A stretch of 64,000 bases of DNA from Rhodospirillaceae bacterium (GTDB lineage Bacteria > Pseudomonadota > Alphaproteobacteria > SHVZ01): contig JAEULB010000225.1 in NCBI GenBank assembly GCA_016792585.1, forward strand, positions 1 through 64,000, read 5' to 3'. Both the position numbers and the translations under genes were made by a program. Position 1 is the stretch's first letter; the number at the start of each line of letters is the position of its first letter. Under the pieces are notes generated by a model. It saw nothing but the letters and a program-made list of their open reading frames with translations, was not told the origin of the DNA and did no database searches. Positions 26,395 to 38,488 of the stretch are shown here, piece by piece.

Positions 26395-26784
26395 ATGGCT
26401 TATTCGGAAAAGGTCATCGACCACTACAACAACCCGCGCAACGTCGGCTCGCTCGACAAGGGCGCGGAGGACGTCGGCACCGGCCTGGTCGGCGCGCCGG
26501 CCTGCGGCGACGTGATGAAGCTGCAGATCAAGGTCTCGGCCGACGGCATCATCCAGGACGCCAAGTTCAAGACCTTCGGCTGCGGCTCGGCGATCGCCTC
26601 GTCGTCGCTGGCGACCGAGTGGATCAAGGGCAAGTCGCTGAACGAGGCCGAGACGATCAAGAACACCGAGATCGCGCAGCATCTGGCGCTGCCGCCGGTG
26701 AAGATCCACTGCTCGGTGCTCGCCGAGGACGCGATCAAGGCGGCGATCGCCGACTATCGCGCCAAGGCGCAGACCAAGTCGTAA
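26395..26784 (+). CDS. iscU: IscU Fe-S cluster scaffold
   Basis: A 129-residue scaffold on which [2Fe-2S] clusters are built. It has the YNNPRNVGSLDK start, ligand cysteines C37 (GAPACGD), C63 (FGCGSA) and C106 (IHCSVLAEDA), the conserved Asp next to C37, and the HscA recognition motif LPPVK at 99-103. All functional residues are intact. It is placed between iscS and iscA with short gaps. Confidence 0.96.
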   Translation: MAYSEKVIDHYNNPRNVGSLDKGAEDVGTGLVGAPACGDVMKLQIKVSADGIIQDAKFKTFGCGSAIASSSLATEWIKGKSLNEAETIKNTEIAQHLALPPVKIHCSVLAEDAIKAAIADYRAKAQTKS

Positions 26785-26796
26785 GGTAGAGGAACG

Positions 26797-27213
26797 ATGT
26801 CCGAGACCGGCACCACCGCCGCGCCCGAGACCCCGGCCGCTCCGCCGGCGCCCCCGGCTGGCGCGGCCAAGCCGCGCATGAAGCGCCAGGCGATGACGCT
26901 GACCGACGCCGCGGCCGCGCGCGTGAAGGCGCTGCTCGACAAGCGCGGCAAGCCGTCGGCGGGCATCCGCATCGGGGTGCGCACCAAGGGCTGCTCGGGC
27001 CTCTCCTACACGCTCGAGTACGCCGACGATCGCGGCAAGTTCGACGAGGTGGTCGAGGACAAGGGCGTCGTCATCCTGATCGACCCGAAGGCGACGATGT
27101 TCATCCTCGGTACCGAGATGGACTACGTCGAGGACAAGATGGAGACCGGCTTCAAGTTCACGAATCCGAACGAGAAGGGCCGGTGCGGCTGCGGGGAGTC
27201 CTTCCACGTTTGA
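26797..27213 (+). CDS. iscA: IscA-type iron-sulfur carrier
   Basis: A 138-residue A-type carrier. The conserved core begins at about residue 31 (RQAMTLTDAAAARVKALL) and has the three cysteines in KGCSGLSYTLEY and GRCGCGESF. The first about 30 residues are an Ala/Pro-rich extension (TTAAPETPAAPPAPPAGAAK) not found in enterobacterial IscA, probably disordered. It transfers or stores clusters/iron. Its TGA overlaps the TTG start of hscB. Confidence 0.94.
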   Translation: MSETGTTAAPETPAAPPAPPAGAAKPRMKRQAMTLTDAAAARVKALLDKRGKPSAGIRIGVRTKGCSGLSYTLEYADDRGKFDEVVEDKGVVILIDPKATMFILGTEMDYVEDKMETGFKFTNPNEKGRCGCGESFHV

Positions 27214-27802
27214 CGGCCCCCAACGCCTGCTGGTCCTGCGGAGCGCCGGTTCCCACGGCCGAGCCGTTCTGCCCGACGTGCAAGTCGGTGCAGCCGCCGG
27301 GACAGGCCGATCATTTCTCGCGCCTCGGTTTCGCTAGGACCTACGACCTCGATCCCAAGCTGATCGAGCGGCGCTACTTCGAGCTCCAGCGCAAGCTGCA
27401 CCCCGACCGCTTCGCAACCAGGACCCCGAAGGAGCGACAGCTGTCTCAGGCCCAGGCGACGAGCCTGAACGAGGCCTACGAGACGCTGATGGACCCGCTC
27501 CGCCGCGCGGTCTATCTGTTGCGCCTTTCCGGGATCGAGGTCGGCGGCGACGGCAAGACCGTGGCCGATCCGGCCCTGCTGATGGAGGCGATGGAGATGC
27601 GCGAGGCGCTGGCCGAGGCACGGAGTTCGAGCGAGGTCGACCAGGTGGTCGCCCGCGCACGATCCGAGGCCGATGCGGTGCGCTCGACGCTCTCGACCCA
27701 TTTTTCCGCCGGCGATCTCAAGTCCGCCCGCACCGATACGCTGCGTCTCACATACCTCGACAAGCTGATCGAGGACGCCCGCGCACGGCGGCTGAACGTG
27801 GC

Positions 27803-27806
<4 letters not shown>
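27210..27806 (+). CDS. hscB: HscB (Hsc20) J-domain co-chaperone with N-terminal zinc-finger-like CxxC pair
   Basis: A 198-residue co-chaperone that brings IscU to HscA and stimulates its ATPase. The J domain has [11 protein letters not shown] with the HPD triad at 64-66, and the C-terminal IscU-binding helices read [15 protein letters not shown]. Unlike E. coli HscB, it has an N-terminal tetracysteine module C7-x2-C10...C21-x2-C24, as in mitochondrial HSCB. I favour the TTG at 27210 (overlapping the iscA stop, GGGGAG upstream); a GTG at 27183 would add nine residues. Next gene is hscA, overlapping by four bases. Confidence 0.92.
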
Positions 27807-29719
<1,913 letters not shown>

Positions 29720-29741
29720 AAGAATCCGGAGTAGCGTGGCG

Positions 29742-30077
29742 ATGCCGAAGATGACGTTCATCAATCCAGACGGGACCCGCAAGGAAGTCGACGCGCCGGT
29801 CGGGCTCTCGGTGCTGGAGATCGCGCACCGCAACAGCATCGACCTCGAAGGCGCCTGCGAAGGCTCGCTCGCCTGCTCGACCTGCCACGTGATCGTCGAT
29901 GCCGAGGACTACGACCGCCTCAAGGAGGCGACCGAGGACGAGGAGGACATGCTCGACCTCGCCTTCGGCCTGACCCACACCTCGCGCCTCGGCTGCCAGA
30001 TCATCATCACCGAGGAGCTGGACGGGCTGACCGTCACGCTGCCCACCGCCACCCGCAACATGATGGTCGACAAGTAG
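29742..30077 (+). CDS. fdx: [2Fe-2S] ferredoxin of the ISC system
   Basis: An adrenodoxin-type ferredoxin of 111 residues that supplies electrons for cluster assembly. Ligand cysteines are in [16 protein letters not shown] (C-x5-C-x2-C) and RLGCQII. The [22 protein letters not shown] segment is characteristic. I prefer ATG 29742 over GTG 29736 because GGAG at 29728-29731 is ten bases from the ATG but only four from the GTG. It sits between hscA and iscX as in E. coli. Confidence 0.94.
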   Translation: MPKMTFINPDGTRKEVDAPVGLSVLEIAHRNSIDLEGACEGSLACSTCHVIVDAEDYDRLKEATEDEEDMLDLAFGLTHTSRLGCQIIITEELDGLTVTLPTATRNMMVDK

Positions 30078-30079
30078 CC

Positions 30080-30286
30080 ATGGCCAAGACGCTTCGCTGG
30101 ACCGACACGCACGAGATCGCGATCGAGCTCGACGAAGCGCATCCCGACGTCGACATCATGTCGATCCGCTTCACCGACCTGCATCGCTGGGTGATGGAGC
30201 TTCCGACCTTCAAGGACGACCCGAACCGCTCGGGCGAGAAGATCCTGGAAGCGATCCAGATGGCCTGGCTGGAAGAGCGGGGATGA
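30080..30286 (+). CDS. iscX: IscX, small acidic ISC modulator
   Basis: A 68-residue acidic protein: [41 protein letters not shown] and [12 protein letters not shown] are the full IscX signature. IscX binds IscS and iron and modulates desulfurase activity. It starts two bases after the fdx stop and overlaps mnmA by four bases. Confidence 0.95.
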   Translation: MAKTLRWTDTHEIAIELDEAHPDVDIMSIRFTDLHRWVMELPTFKDDPNRSGEKILEAIQMAWLEERG

Positions 30287-31407
30287 CCGCCTCCGACCCG
30301 CTCGGCCTCGGCGGGCGGCCGTCGGACCATCTGGTCGCCGTCGCGATGTCGGGCGGCGTCGACTCCTCCGCCGTCGCCGGCATGCTGGTCGAAGCCGGAT
30401 ACCGCGTCGCCGGATTCACCCTCCAGCTCTACGACCACGGCGCCGCGATCGCCAAGAAGGGCGCCTGCTGCGCCGGCCAGGACATTCATGACGCGCGCCG
30501 GGTGGCTGCCCGCCTCGGCATCGCGCACTACGTGCTCGACTACGAGATGCGCTTTCGCGAACAGGTGATGGCGCCCTTCGCCGCCTCGTACCTCGCCGGC
30601 GAGACGCCGATCCCCTGCGTGCTGTGCAACCGCACGGTCAAGTTCGCCGACCTGCTCGGCATGTCGCGCGATCTTGGCGCCGCGGCGCTGGTCACCGGCC
30701 ATTACGTGCGACGCGTTCAGGGTGCCTCGGGGGCGGAACTGCATCGGGCTGCCGATCCGTCGCGTGACCAGAGCTACTTCCTGTTCGGCACGACCAAGGA
30801 TCAGCTGGCCCAGCTCCACTTCCCGCTCGGCGACAAGCCGAAGGCCGAGACCCGCGCGATCGCCGGCCGCCTCGGCCTCGCCGTCGCAGGCAAGCCCGAC
30901 AGCCAGGACATCTGTTTCGTGCCCGGCGGCCGCTACGCCGAGGTGGTGCGGAAGCTGCGTCCCGAGGCTGACGCGCCGGGCGAGATCGTCGATCTCGCGG
31001 GCAAGGTCTTGGGCCGGCACAAGGGCATCGTCGACTTCACCATCGGGCAGCGGAAGGGGCTCGGGCTCGGCGCCACCTCCGACGGCACCGAGCCGTCCTA
31101 CGTCGTGCGGCTCGAGCCCGCCACCCGCCGCGTGGTGGTGGGGCCGAAGTCGGCGCTGGCCGCGAGCCGGATCACCTTGCGCGATCTCAACTGGCTCGGC
31201 GACGGGCCGATCCCGGAAGACGGTCTCGCGGTCGAGGTCAAGCTGCGCTCGGCATCGCCAGCGGCCCGGGCCCGCGTCTTCGCCCGCGACCGCGGCGCCG
31301 AGCTCAGGCTGGACGAGCCGCAGCACGGCATCTCGCCCGGCCAGGCCGGCGTGCTCTATGCGGGCGACCGCGTGCTCGGCGGCGGCTGGATCGCGGACTC
31401 CGCATGA
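30283..31407 (+). CDS. mnmA: MnmA, tRNA-specific 2-thiouridylase
   Basis: A 374-residue enzyme thiolating U34 of tRNA-Lys, -Glu and -Gln. The PP-loop is [16 protein letters not shown]; catalytic cysteines are C115 ([15 protein letters not shown]) and C211 ([13 protein letters not shown]); the central and C-terminal beta domains include [12 protein letters not shown] and the terminal SPGQAGVLY. It receives sulfur from IscS in E. coli. Its location as part of the isc operon, overlapping iscX, links thiolation directly to the desulfurases upstream. Confidence 0.95.
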   Translation: MTASDPLGLGGRPSDHLVAVAMSGGVDSSAVAGMLVEAGYRVAGFTLQLYDHGAAIAKKGACCAGQDIHDARRVAARLGIAHYVLDYEMRFREQVMAPFAASYLAGETPIPCVLCNRTVKFADLLGMSRDLGAAALVTGHYVRRVQGASGAELHRAADPSRDQSYFLFGTTKDQLAQLHFPLGDKPKAETRAIAGRLGLAVAGKPDSQDICFVPGGRYAEVVRKLRPEADAPGEIVDLAGKVLGRHKGIVDFTIGQRKGLGLGATSDGTEPSYVVRLEPATRRVVVGPKSALAASRITLRDLNWLGDGPIPEDGLAVEVKLRSASPAARARVFARDRGAELRLDEPQHGISPGQAGVLYAGDRVLGGGWIADSA

Positions 31408-31892
31408 GCGAGGTCGTCGTCCGCCCGGCGACGATCCAGGACGCGCCGGCGCTGGCGCTGCTGGTCGCGGCTCTCCGCGCGCATCAGAAGGATCCGATCG
31501 GGCACCTGAACGAAGCGGCGATCCGTCGCGACGGCTTCGGCGAGGAGCGCGAGTTCGACATCCTGGTCGCCGAGCGCGACCGCCGGCCGATCGGCTATGC
31601 GCTGTTCTTCGAGGCGTATGAGCCGGCCTTCGCCGCCCGCGGCCTCTATCTCGCCGACCTCTATGTCCGCCCGGAGGCCCGGCGCTCGGGCACCGGCCGG
31701 GCGCTGGTCCAGGCGGTCACCGAGGAGGCCGGCCGGCGCGAGCGCAGCTTCGTCTGGTGGACCTCGCTTCCGGGCAACGCCGACGCGCATGCCTTCTACT
31801 CCGCGCTGGGTGCGGCGCCGCACGAGATCCGCGCCCATGTGCTGATCCTGAAGCCCCTGGTTTCAGTGCCCGACGAGGCCGCCCGGGCCTGA
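31404..31892 (+). CDS. GNAT family N-acetyltransferase
   Basis: A 162-residue acetyltransferase. [29 protein letters not shown] is the motif A acetyl-CoA site (RxxGxGxxL), preceded by [19 protein letters not shown] and followed by [20 protein letters not shown]. It resembles the spermidine/thialysine (SSAT2-like) acetyltransferase group. It overlaps mnmA by four bases, being the last gene of the isc transcript. The substrate is not predictable. Confidence 0.88.
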   Translation: MSEVVVRPATIQDAPALALLVAALRAHQKDPIGHLNEAAIRRDGFGEEREFDILVAERDRRPIGYALFFEAYEPAFAARGLYLADLYVRPEARRSGTGRALVQAVTEEAGRRERSFVWWTSLPGNADAHAFYSALGAAPHEIRAHVLILKPLVSVPDEAARA

Positions 31893-31936
31893 AAAGCGCC
31901 GGACTCGGACCCATATTTCGCGTGGGGGGCCAAGGC

Positions 31937-31965
31937 TTGACGAGGCCTCCCGGGCGGCCTATAGG
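31937..31965 (+). promoter_or_regulatory. Promoter of tRNA-Met
   Basis: TTGACG and TATAGG are separated by exactly 17 bases; transcription would begin about 31972, some 37 bases before the tRNA. This is one of the best sigma70-like promoters in the window. Confidence 0.7.
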
Positions 31966-32008
31966 CACGCTCTCTTTGCGGCCGGCCGGTCCAGGCCGGC
32001 TGCCCGGT

Positions 32009-32083
32009 GGCGGTGTAGCTCAGGGGTAGAGCAGGGGAATCATAATCCCTGTGTCGGCGGTTCAAATCCGTCCACCGCTACCA
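32009..32083 (+). tRNA. tRNA-Met(CAT), elongator
   Basis: A 75-base cloverleaf with encoded CCA. The acceptor stem GGCGGTG/CACCGCT (G1-U72 wobble), D arm GCTC-AGGGGTA-GAGC, anticodon stem GGGGA/TCCCT with loop ATCATAA (anticodon CAT) and T arm GGCGG-TTCAAAT-CCGTC all fold. The loop ATCATAA and absence of the initiator GGG/CCC anticodon stem with a C1-A72 mismatch point to elongator methionine, not fMet or lysidine Ile2 (whose loop is CTCATAA). Confidence 0.95.
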
Positions 32084-32150
32084 TCTTTCCCTTCTCCCGA
32101 TAGACCTCTAGGCTTCGACCCGAGGGCCTTGCCCGGCCTGGAGGAGAGAC

Positions 32151-32543
32151 ATGGACGACCTGTTCGGCTTGAAGCGGTGGGTGCTCGCGGTCGGCGCGGT
32201 GCTGACCGTGTTCTTCTTCCTCAAGTCCGCCGGCACGCTGGCCGCCCTGGTCCATCCTCCGAGCCTGCTGATCCTGGGCTGGTGCCTGCTGCCGATCGGG
32301 CATCTCTGGGCCTTCGGGCGCGAGGACGATCCGGAGATGGCGAGCCTGGTGCTCGTCTCGGCGTCCGTCATGGTCCTGGTCTTCGGCACCTGGGTCTATG
32401 TCGACATGACGATCCTCCGCGCGGACGCGCAGAGCGCGCTCGCCTTCCTCGTCGTGCCGCTGATGCAGATGGCGGTGGCGATGCCCGCCGTTCTCGCCGC
32501 CTGGATCCTGAGGCGCCGCGGCGAGCCGATCGCCGCTACCTGA
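32151..32543 (+). CDS. Small integral membrane protein, unknown function
   Basis: A 130-residue protein with four hydrophobic segments (about 10-29, 36-53, 64-86, 97-120) and a short basic tail (RRRGEP). GGAGGAGAG lies ahead of the ATG. I do not recognise a family. It lies between tRNA-Met and the histidine kinase gene on the same strand. Confidence 0.7.
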   Translation: MDDLFGLKRWVLAVGAVLTVFFFLKSAGTLAALVHPPSLLILGWCLLPIGHLWAFGREDDPEMASLVLVSASVMVLVFGTWVYVDMTILRADAQSALAFLVVPLMQMAVAMPAVLAAWILRRRGEPIAAT

Positions 32544-32553
32544 GCCGGGGTCC

Positions 32554-32578
32554 GGAACCGGAAACGCCGTCCGGTGTT
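32554..32578 (+). promoter_or_regulatory. Candidate EcfG-type (general stress) promoter before the HWE kinase
   Basis: GGAAC (32554-32558) is followed after 16-17 bases by TGTT/GTTT (32575-32579), close to the alphaproteobacterial EcfG consensus GGAAC-N16/17-CGTT. It lies about 50 bases upstream of the kinase start. The -10 match is incomplete. Confidence 0.35.
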
Positions 32579-32605
32579 TTCGGAACCTGAGGGGGCCTCC
32601 GGGCA

Positions 32606-34354
32606 ATGACAGCCACATCGACGGCCGACGTCGCAGCGCCCGGGGGAGCGACAGCTTCCGCCGGCCCGTCCTGGCCGCGGCTGACGCTGACCCAGCGGCT
32701 GTTCGGGCTCGCTCTGATCGCGCTGCTGCCGGCGACGCTGATGCTCGTCTACAACGAGATCGACTTCCGGCGCACACGGCTGGAAGAACTCCATGCCGAT
32801 GCCGTCCGCAACGCTCAGCTCACCGCCTCCGAGGTCGAGCAGATCATCGACGGCGTGCGCGCCGTCGCCACCACGATCGCCGCCGCCCCGTTGATCAAAT
32901 CCGATGGCACCCCGGCCTGCGACGAGTTCCTCGCCAAGGTGATCGCGACCGTGCCTCAGGTCGCCGCCGTCACGGTCACGGACTCGAAGGGCGACAGCCG
33001 TTGCGGGAGCAACCGCATGCCGACGGCGATCAACCTCGCCGGCGTCCCCGGATTCCGGGCAGCGATCGAGACGGGGAAGTTCGCCGTCGGGCAGGTCACC
33101 AGCGGCGTGGTCTCGGGCAGCCTGCGCCTGCCTGCGGTGCTGCCGATCCTCGACGAGGCCGGCAAGGTCGAGGGCGCGGTCGTCGCCGCCGTCAATCTTG
33201 AGTGGCTCGGCAAACGCATACGCGATCGCGGCCTCGAGGTTGGCGGCGTCATTGTCATAACCGATCGCGACGGCACATTCGTCGTGCGCGAGCCCGAGCC
33301 CGAGCGCTACGTCGGCACTCGCGTTCCGGACCATTTTCTGCATCTCATCAACGCGCCGGCAGCGGGCGCCATCGAGTTCACCAACGCGGAGGGCAAGCGG
33401 CGGGTGGCCGGCTACGTCCCCGCGACCGGCTCGCCCGTCGGTCTCTATGTCGCCGCAAGCACCGACTCCGGCGAGGCATTCGAGACGATCGAGCGCTCTA
33501 CCCGCCGAAGCCTCGCCTTCCTCGCCGCCGGCAGCCTCGTCACGCTGCTGCTGGCCTGGTGGTTCGGGCACACCTCCATCGCCGGGAAGGTGATGCGCGT
33601 CGTCGGCGCCGCCGAGGCCTGGCGGCGCGGCGACATGAGCGTCCGCACGCGCATGGACGCGCGCGACGGCGAGATCGAGACGATCGCCCAGGCCTTTGAC
33701 CAGCTGGTCGATCAGCTCGCGGTCAAGGAGCGCGAGCGCGATCGCGCCGATCAGCAGCGCGAGCTGGTCCTGCGCGAGCTGACCCACCGCGTGAGGAACG
33801 CGTTCGCCACCGTGCAGTCGGTCGCGAGCCTGAGCTTCCGCAATGCCCAGGGGCCCGAGGCCTTCCGCGCCTTCAACAGCCGGCTGCAGGCGCTCGCCCG
33901 CTCGCACGAGCTGCTCACCCGCAAGCAGTGGGAACCCGCCAACATCGCCGAGGCGGTGCGCGACGCGATCGCGCCGCTCCGCGGCGACGGCGATCGTCGC
34001 TTCACGGTCGGCGGGCCGGAGGTCGCGCTCTCGCCGGCCGCGACCGTGTCGCTCTCGATGATGCTGCACGAGCTCTGCACCAACGCGGTCAAGTACGGCG
34101 CGCTGTCGAACGACACCGGCCGGGTCTCGATCAGCTGGACGGTCGATGCCCGCCGCGACGAAGTCGACCTCCGCCTGCAATGGCTGGAGTATGGCGGCCC
34201 GCCGGTGACGGCGCCGACGCGCACCGGCTTCGGCTCGCGCCTGCTGCCGGCGCTCGCCCAGGAGATGGGCGGCGACGTACAGGTCTCGTATCTGGCCGAA
34301 GGGGTGAGCTGCACGATCCGGCTTCGGTTGCCGAGGCTCGACGGCGGCGCCTGA
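32606..34354 (+). CDS. HWE-family sensor histidine kinase with periplasmic Cache-like sensor and HAMP
   Basis: A 582-residue membrane sensor. One membrane helix (about 31-50) precedes a periplasmic domain of about 240 residues with Cache/PDC features (VIVITDRDGTFVVREPEPERYVG, then SPVGLYVAAST), a second helix (about 297-317), HAMP (VMRVVGAAEAWRRGDMSVR) and a kinase core. The H-box is ELTHRVRNAFATVQSVA (His about 393), the N-box MMLHELCTNAVKYGALS, and WLE downstream gives the HWE triad. No response regulator gene adjoins it. HWE kinases often feed the PhyR/EcfG general stress pathway. Confidence 0.9.
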   Translation: MTATSTADVAAPGGATASAGPSWPRLTLTQRLFGLALIALLPATLMLVYNEIDFRRTRLEELHADAVRNAQLTASEVEQIIDGVRAVATTIAAAPLIKSDGTPACDEFLAKVIATVPQVAAVTVTDSKGDSRCGSNRMPTAINLAGVPGFRAAIETGKFAVGQVTSGVVSGSLRLPAVLPILDEAGKVEGAVVAAVNLEWLGKRIRDRGLEVGGVIVITDRDGTFVVREPEPERYVGTRVPDHFLHLINAPAAGAIEFTNAEGKRRVAGYVPATGSPVGLYVAASTDSGEAFETIERSTRRSLAFLAAGSLVTLLLAWWFGHTSIAGKVMRVVGAAEAWRRGDMSVRTRMDARDGEIETIAQAFDQLVDQLAVKERERDRADQQRELVLRELTHRVRNAFATVQSVASLSFRNAQGPEAFRAFNSRLQALARSHELLTRKQWEPANIAEAVRDAIAPLRGDGDRRFTVGGPEVALSPAATVSLSMMLHELCTNAVKYGALSNDTGRVSISWTVDARRDEVDLRLQWLEYGGPPVTAPTRTGFGSRLLPALAQEMGGDVQVSYLAEGVSCTIRLRLPRLDGGA

Positions 34355-34376
34355 CCTCACCGTCGCTGGAAGCCGG

Positions 34377-34589
34377 CTAGTTCTTCAGCCTGCTCTCCGA
34401 CAGATCGATCTGCTCCTCGATATGGTCGGCGAGGGAGTCGTAGTTGTCGGCGAGGTAGAGCATCGTGCGCTTGGCATCGGGATCGGCCATGCGCTCGGCC
34501 GTCAGGCGCACCTCTTCCGCCAGCGACCTGAACCGGCGAAGTCGATCGAGCGGGGACTCGAGGAGGACAGCCCCAGACATGGGCCGCAT
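34377..34589 (-). CDS. Small conserved hypothetical protein
   Basis: About 70 residues. The C-terminal helix region EVRLTAERMADPDAKRTMLYLADNYDSLADHIEE matches a short alpha-helical protein type widespread in Rhizobiales and related groups (MADPDAKRxMLxxAxxYDxLA). I place the start at 34589 (MRPMSG); ATG 34580 is three codons later. The frame stays open much further upstream, but that part overlaps the divergent LysE gene and is not credible. It converges on the kinase gene. Function is unknown. Confidence 0.7.
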   Translation of the reverse strand: MRPMSGAVLLESPLDRLRRFRSLAEEVRLTAERMADPDAKRTMLYLADNYDSLADHIEEQIDLSESRLKN

Positions 34590-34671
34590 GCTAATCCGAC
34601 ATGAAACGGCCGTTTCGTGAGATTGCGGTGACCTGTCTGGGATCGGCCGGCAACTTCTAGGGTCGCCGTCG

Positions 34672-35280
34672 ATGATTCCCGTCCTGTCGGCGATCTCGGC
34701 GATCTGGTTCCTGGCGCATCTGTCCCCCGGACCGGACTTCCTCGTCACCGTCCGCGTGGCGATGACCCAGACCCGGGCCGCCGCACTCCGCACCGTGCTC
34801 GGCATCACGGTCGGCACGGTGATCTGGTGCGTCGCCGGCTTCTTCGGCATCCACGCGCTCTTCGCCTCGACGCCGTGGCTCTATGTCGCCCTGAAATATG
34901 CCGGCGGCGCCTATCTGGCCTATCTCGGGCTCCGCATGGTGATCGCGGGATTGAGGCCGCCGGCCGCCGACGCCGCGCCGGAGGCGATGTCGGCACAGTC
35001 GGCCTTCCGCCTGGGCTTGCTTACCAACCTCGCCAACCCGAAGGCGGCGCTGTTCACCGCCAGCGTCTTCGCCGCCACGTTGCCGCCCGACCCGTCGGCG
35101 GCGCTCGGCCTCGCCGCGACCGCGGTGATGACGCTGATCTCGGTCGCCTTCTACGGCCTGCTGGCGATGGTGCTGACGACGCCGGCCGCGTCGTCGGCCT
35201 ATGCCCGGGCGCAGCGCTGGATCGACCTCGTCGCCGGCGCCGCCTTCATCTATTTCGCGGTCGACTTCGCGCTCCGCTGA
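34672..35280 (+). CDS. LysE/RhtB family amino-acid exporter
   Basis: A 202-residue inner-membrane protein with about six hydrophobic segments. LAHLSPGPDFLVTVRVAMTQTRAAALRTVLGITVGT is the N-terminal PGP signature of LysE/RhtB, and KYAGGAYLAYLGLRM and GLLTNLANPKAALF are the other conserved stretches. It exports amino acids or homoserine-type compounds. It is alone, divergent from the small protein and convergent with the aldo/keto reductase (one-base gap between stops). Confidence 0.92.
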   Translation: MIPVLSAISAIWFLAHLSPGPDFLVTVRVAMTQTRAAALRTVLGITVGTVIWCVAGFFGIHALFASTPWLYVALKYAGGAYLAYLGLRMVIAGLRPPAADAAPEAMSAQSAFRLGLLTNLANPKAALFTASVFAATLPPDPSAALGLAATAVMTLISVAFYGLLAMVLTTPAASSAYARAQRWIDLVAGAAFIYFAVDFALR

Positions 35281-36258
<978 letters not shown>

Positions 36259-36322
36259 GCTATTCTCCAGATCGGGGCAGCGGAGTTTCCTCGCTTTCCC
36301 GCCCGCCGACAACTGCTCCCCC

Positions 36323-37528
36323 ATGGCATCCGACGCTTCCTTCAAAGGTTTCCGCGACCCCGTCTTCGGCCGCTATCTGGCGATGCGGTTCCTGATCTCG
36401 ATCGCCACCGGCATGCAGGCGACCGCGGTCGGCTGGCAGGTCTACGACCTGACCGGCGATCCGATCGCGCTGGGCTTCGTCGGCCTCGCGCAGTTCGCGC
36501 CGATCATCCCGCTGATGCCGATCTCAGGCCAGGTGGCCGACCGCGTCGACCGCCGGCGCATCATCCAGGTCTCGGCACTCGCCTACCTTGCCTGCATGCT
36601 GGGCCTGGCGTTGCTGCCGGACGTGCTCGGGCACTGGTCGATCTACGCGATGCTGGTTCTCTTCGGCGCCACCCGCGCCTTCGACCATCCGGCCTCCAGC
36701 GCGATCCTGCCGAAGCTGGTCGAGACCCAGCACATCCGCGCCGCGATCGCGCTGTCGTCCTCGGTCGGGCAGGTCGCCTATATCGCCGGCCCGGCGCTCG
36801 GCGGGCTGCTCTACGCTTTCGGCTCCGAAGCCGTCTACGGCACGGCGATGGCGCTGGTCGTCTTAGGATTGATCGCCGCGACCGGCCTGCCGCCGTCGCC
36901 GCCGTCGCAGGATCCCGATGCCAAGGAGCGGCCGTCGGTCTTCGGCGGCGTCCGGTTCATCTGGTCCAACCAGGCCATCCTCGGCGTGATCGCGCTCGAT
37001 CTCTTCGTCGTGATGGTGGCGAGCGCCACGGCGATCCTGCCGATCTTCGCCAAGGACGTGCTCGACGCCGGGCCGATCGGCCTCGGCATCCTCCGCAGCG
37101 CGCCATCGGTCGGAGCGCTCCTCATCGGCGCCTTCCTCGCCTGGCGGCCGATCGATCGCCATGCCGGCCTGGTCTTCCTGTGGTCGCTCGCCGGATACGG
37201 CGTCGCGACCGCCTTGTTCGGCATCTCGACCAGCTTCGTGCTGTCGACCGTGGCGCTGATGCTCTACGGCGCGACCGACCAGCTGAACGTGATCGTCCGC
37301 ATGTCGCTGATCCAGATCGGCACGCCAGATCACCTGCGCGGCCGCGTCTCGGCGGCGAACGCGATGGCGATCAACATGTCGAACCAGCTGGGCGGGCTCG
37401 AGGCGGGCCTGACCGCCGCCTGGCTCGGCGCGCCGGGCGCGCTGCTGCTCGGCGGCGCGCTGACCCTGGCGCTCTCGGGCCTGGGCGCGATCGTGTTCCC
37501 GAAATTACGCCAGGTCGATCGGCTCTAG
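36323..37528 (+). CDS. MFS transporter, EntS/DHA3-like exporter
   Basis: A 401-residue 12-helix major facilitator. [40 protein letters not shown] and [15 protein letters not shown] (motif A variant) are typical of the DHA3/EntS group of exporters, as is the late [19 protein letters not shown]. It lies divergent from the aldo/keto reductase with a 64-base shared promoter region, so the two may be co-regulated. The substrate is unknown. Confidence 0.88.
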   Translation: MASDASFKGFRDPVFGRYLAMRFLISIATGMQATAVGWQVYDLTGDPIALGFVGLAQFAPIIPLMPISGQVADRVDRRRIIQVSALAYLACMLGLALLPDVLGHWSIYAMLVLFGATRAFDHPASSAILPKLVETQHIRAAIALSSSVGQVAYIAGPALGGLLYAFGSEAVYGTAMALVVLGLIAATGLPPSPPSQDPDAKERPSVFGGVRFIWSNQAILGVIALDLFVVMVASATAILPIFAKDVLDAGPIGLGILRSAPSVGALLIGAFLAWRPIDRHAGLVFLWSLAGYGVATALFGISTSFVLSTVALMLYGATDQLNVIVRMSLIQIGTPDHLRGRVSAANAMAINMSNQLGGLEAGLTAAWLGAPGALLLGGALTLALSGLGAIVFPKLRQVDRL

Positions 37529-37582
37529 AGCGCAACCCCGCCCGTCGTCCCGGCCTTACCTAAGGGAACGACGGAGTGTCCG

Positions 37583-37816
37583 ATGGAAAACGATTCCTAT
37601 GCCGAATGGGAACGGCTCTGCGACGAGCTCAGCCTCGCCCAGGGCGAGTACATGGAGCTGCACGGCGTCCTGGTGAAGAAGGCGACCGGCGAGGTCGGAT
37701 TCGGCGGCCCGACCACGGGCGATTTCGAGCGCGCCAACGAAGCGAAGGCCCGCGTCGAGCGCCTGCAGAAGCAGCTGGACGAGTTCCTGAAGCGCCATAT
37801 CGACGTCGCCAGCTGA
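37583..37816 (+). CDS. Small helical hypothetical protein
   Basis: A 77-residue acidic protein, two helices (LCDELSLAQGEYMELHGVLVKKA and FERANEAKARVERLQKQLDEFLKRH, a probable coiled coil) joined by a Gly-rich loop. GGAG is found upstream of the ATG. I do not recognise it. It stands alone between the MFS and XRE-cupin genes. Confidence 0.6.
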   Translation: MENDSYAEWERLCDELSLAQGEYMELHGVLVKKATGEVGFGGPTTGDFERANEAKARVERLQKQLDEFLKRHIDVAS

Positions 37817-37882
37817 CGAGCGCCTTGGAGCGGCACCGGACCGCTTGCCGAGGGATGTTCCACTATATTAGAATTCCCTCCC

Positions 37883-38488
37883 ATGGCTGTTCCGAAGCCC
37901 AAGGCGGGACCTGAGGCGCTCGAGACAAAGCTGGCCGAGAGGCTCGCTGCCGCCCGCGCCGCCCGCGGGCAGACGCTCGACGAGCTGGCCGAGGCCTCCG
38001 GCGTCAGCCGGGCGATGATCTCGCGCATCGAGCGCGGCGAATCGAGCCCGACCGCGATGGTGCTGGGACGCCTCGCCGCCGGGCTCGACGTCTCGCTCTC
38101 CTCCCTCTTCGCCGAGGTCGAGGGGCCAGTGGAGCCGGTCGCCCGCTTCGACCGCCAGCCGCTCTGGCGCGATCCCGAGACGGGCTATATCCGCCGCGAC
38201 GTGGCGCCGCCCAACACCGGATCGAGCCAGAACATCGTGCGCGTCGAGCTGCCGGCAGGCGCGCGCGTGGCCTACCCCGCCTTTTCCTACGCCAACACCG
38301 ACCACCACATCCTGCTGCTGAAGGGGAAGCTCCGCTTCGGCAACGGTGCGCGCGTGTTCGATCTCGAGGCCGGCGACTGCCTGCGCCTGCCCGAGGCCGC
38401 CGACAGCTGGTACTTCAATCCCGGGCCCGAGATCGCCGAATACCTGGTCATCATCATCCGCCTTCCCGGATTCGGGAGGAGCGCGTGA
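37883..38488 (+). CDS. XRE-type regulator with C-terminal cupin domain
   Basis: A 201-residue regulator. The N-terminal helix-turn-helix is LDELAEASGVSRAMISRIERGESSPTAMVLGRLAAGL, of the XRE/PuuR type. The C-terminal cupin (HILLLKGKLRFGNGARVFDLEAGDCLRLPE) would bind a small ligand. TATATT at 37864-37869 upstream resembles a -10 only some 14 bases before the ATG, so the mRNA leader may be very short. It overlaps the next gene by four bases (GTGA). Confidence 0.88.
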   Translation: MAVPKPKAGPEALETKLAERLAAARAARGQTLDELAEASGVSRAMISRIERGESSPTAMVLGRLAAGLDVSLSSLFAEVEGPVEPVARFDRQPLWRDPETGYIRRDVAPPNTGSSQNIVRVELPAGARVAYPAFSYANTDHHILLLKGKLRFGNGARVFDLEAGDCLRLPEAADSWYFNPGPEIAEYLVIIIRLPGFGRSA

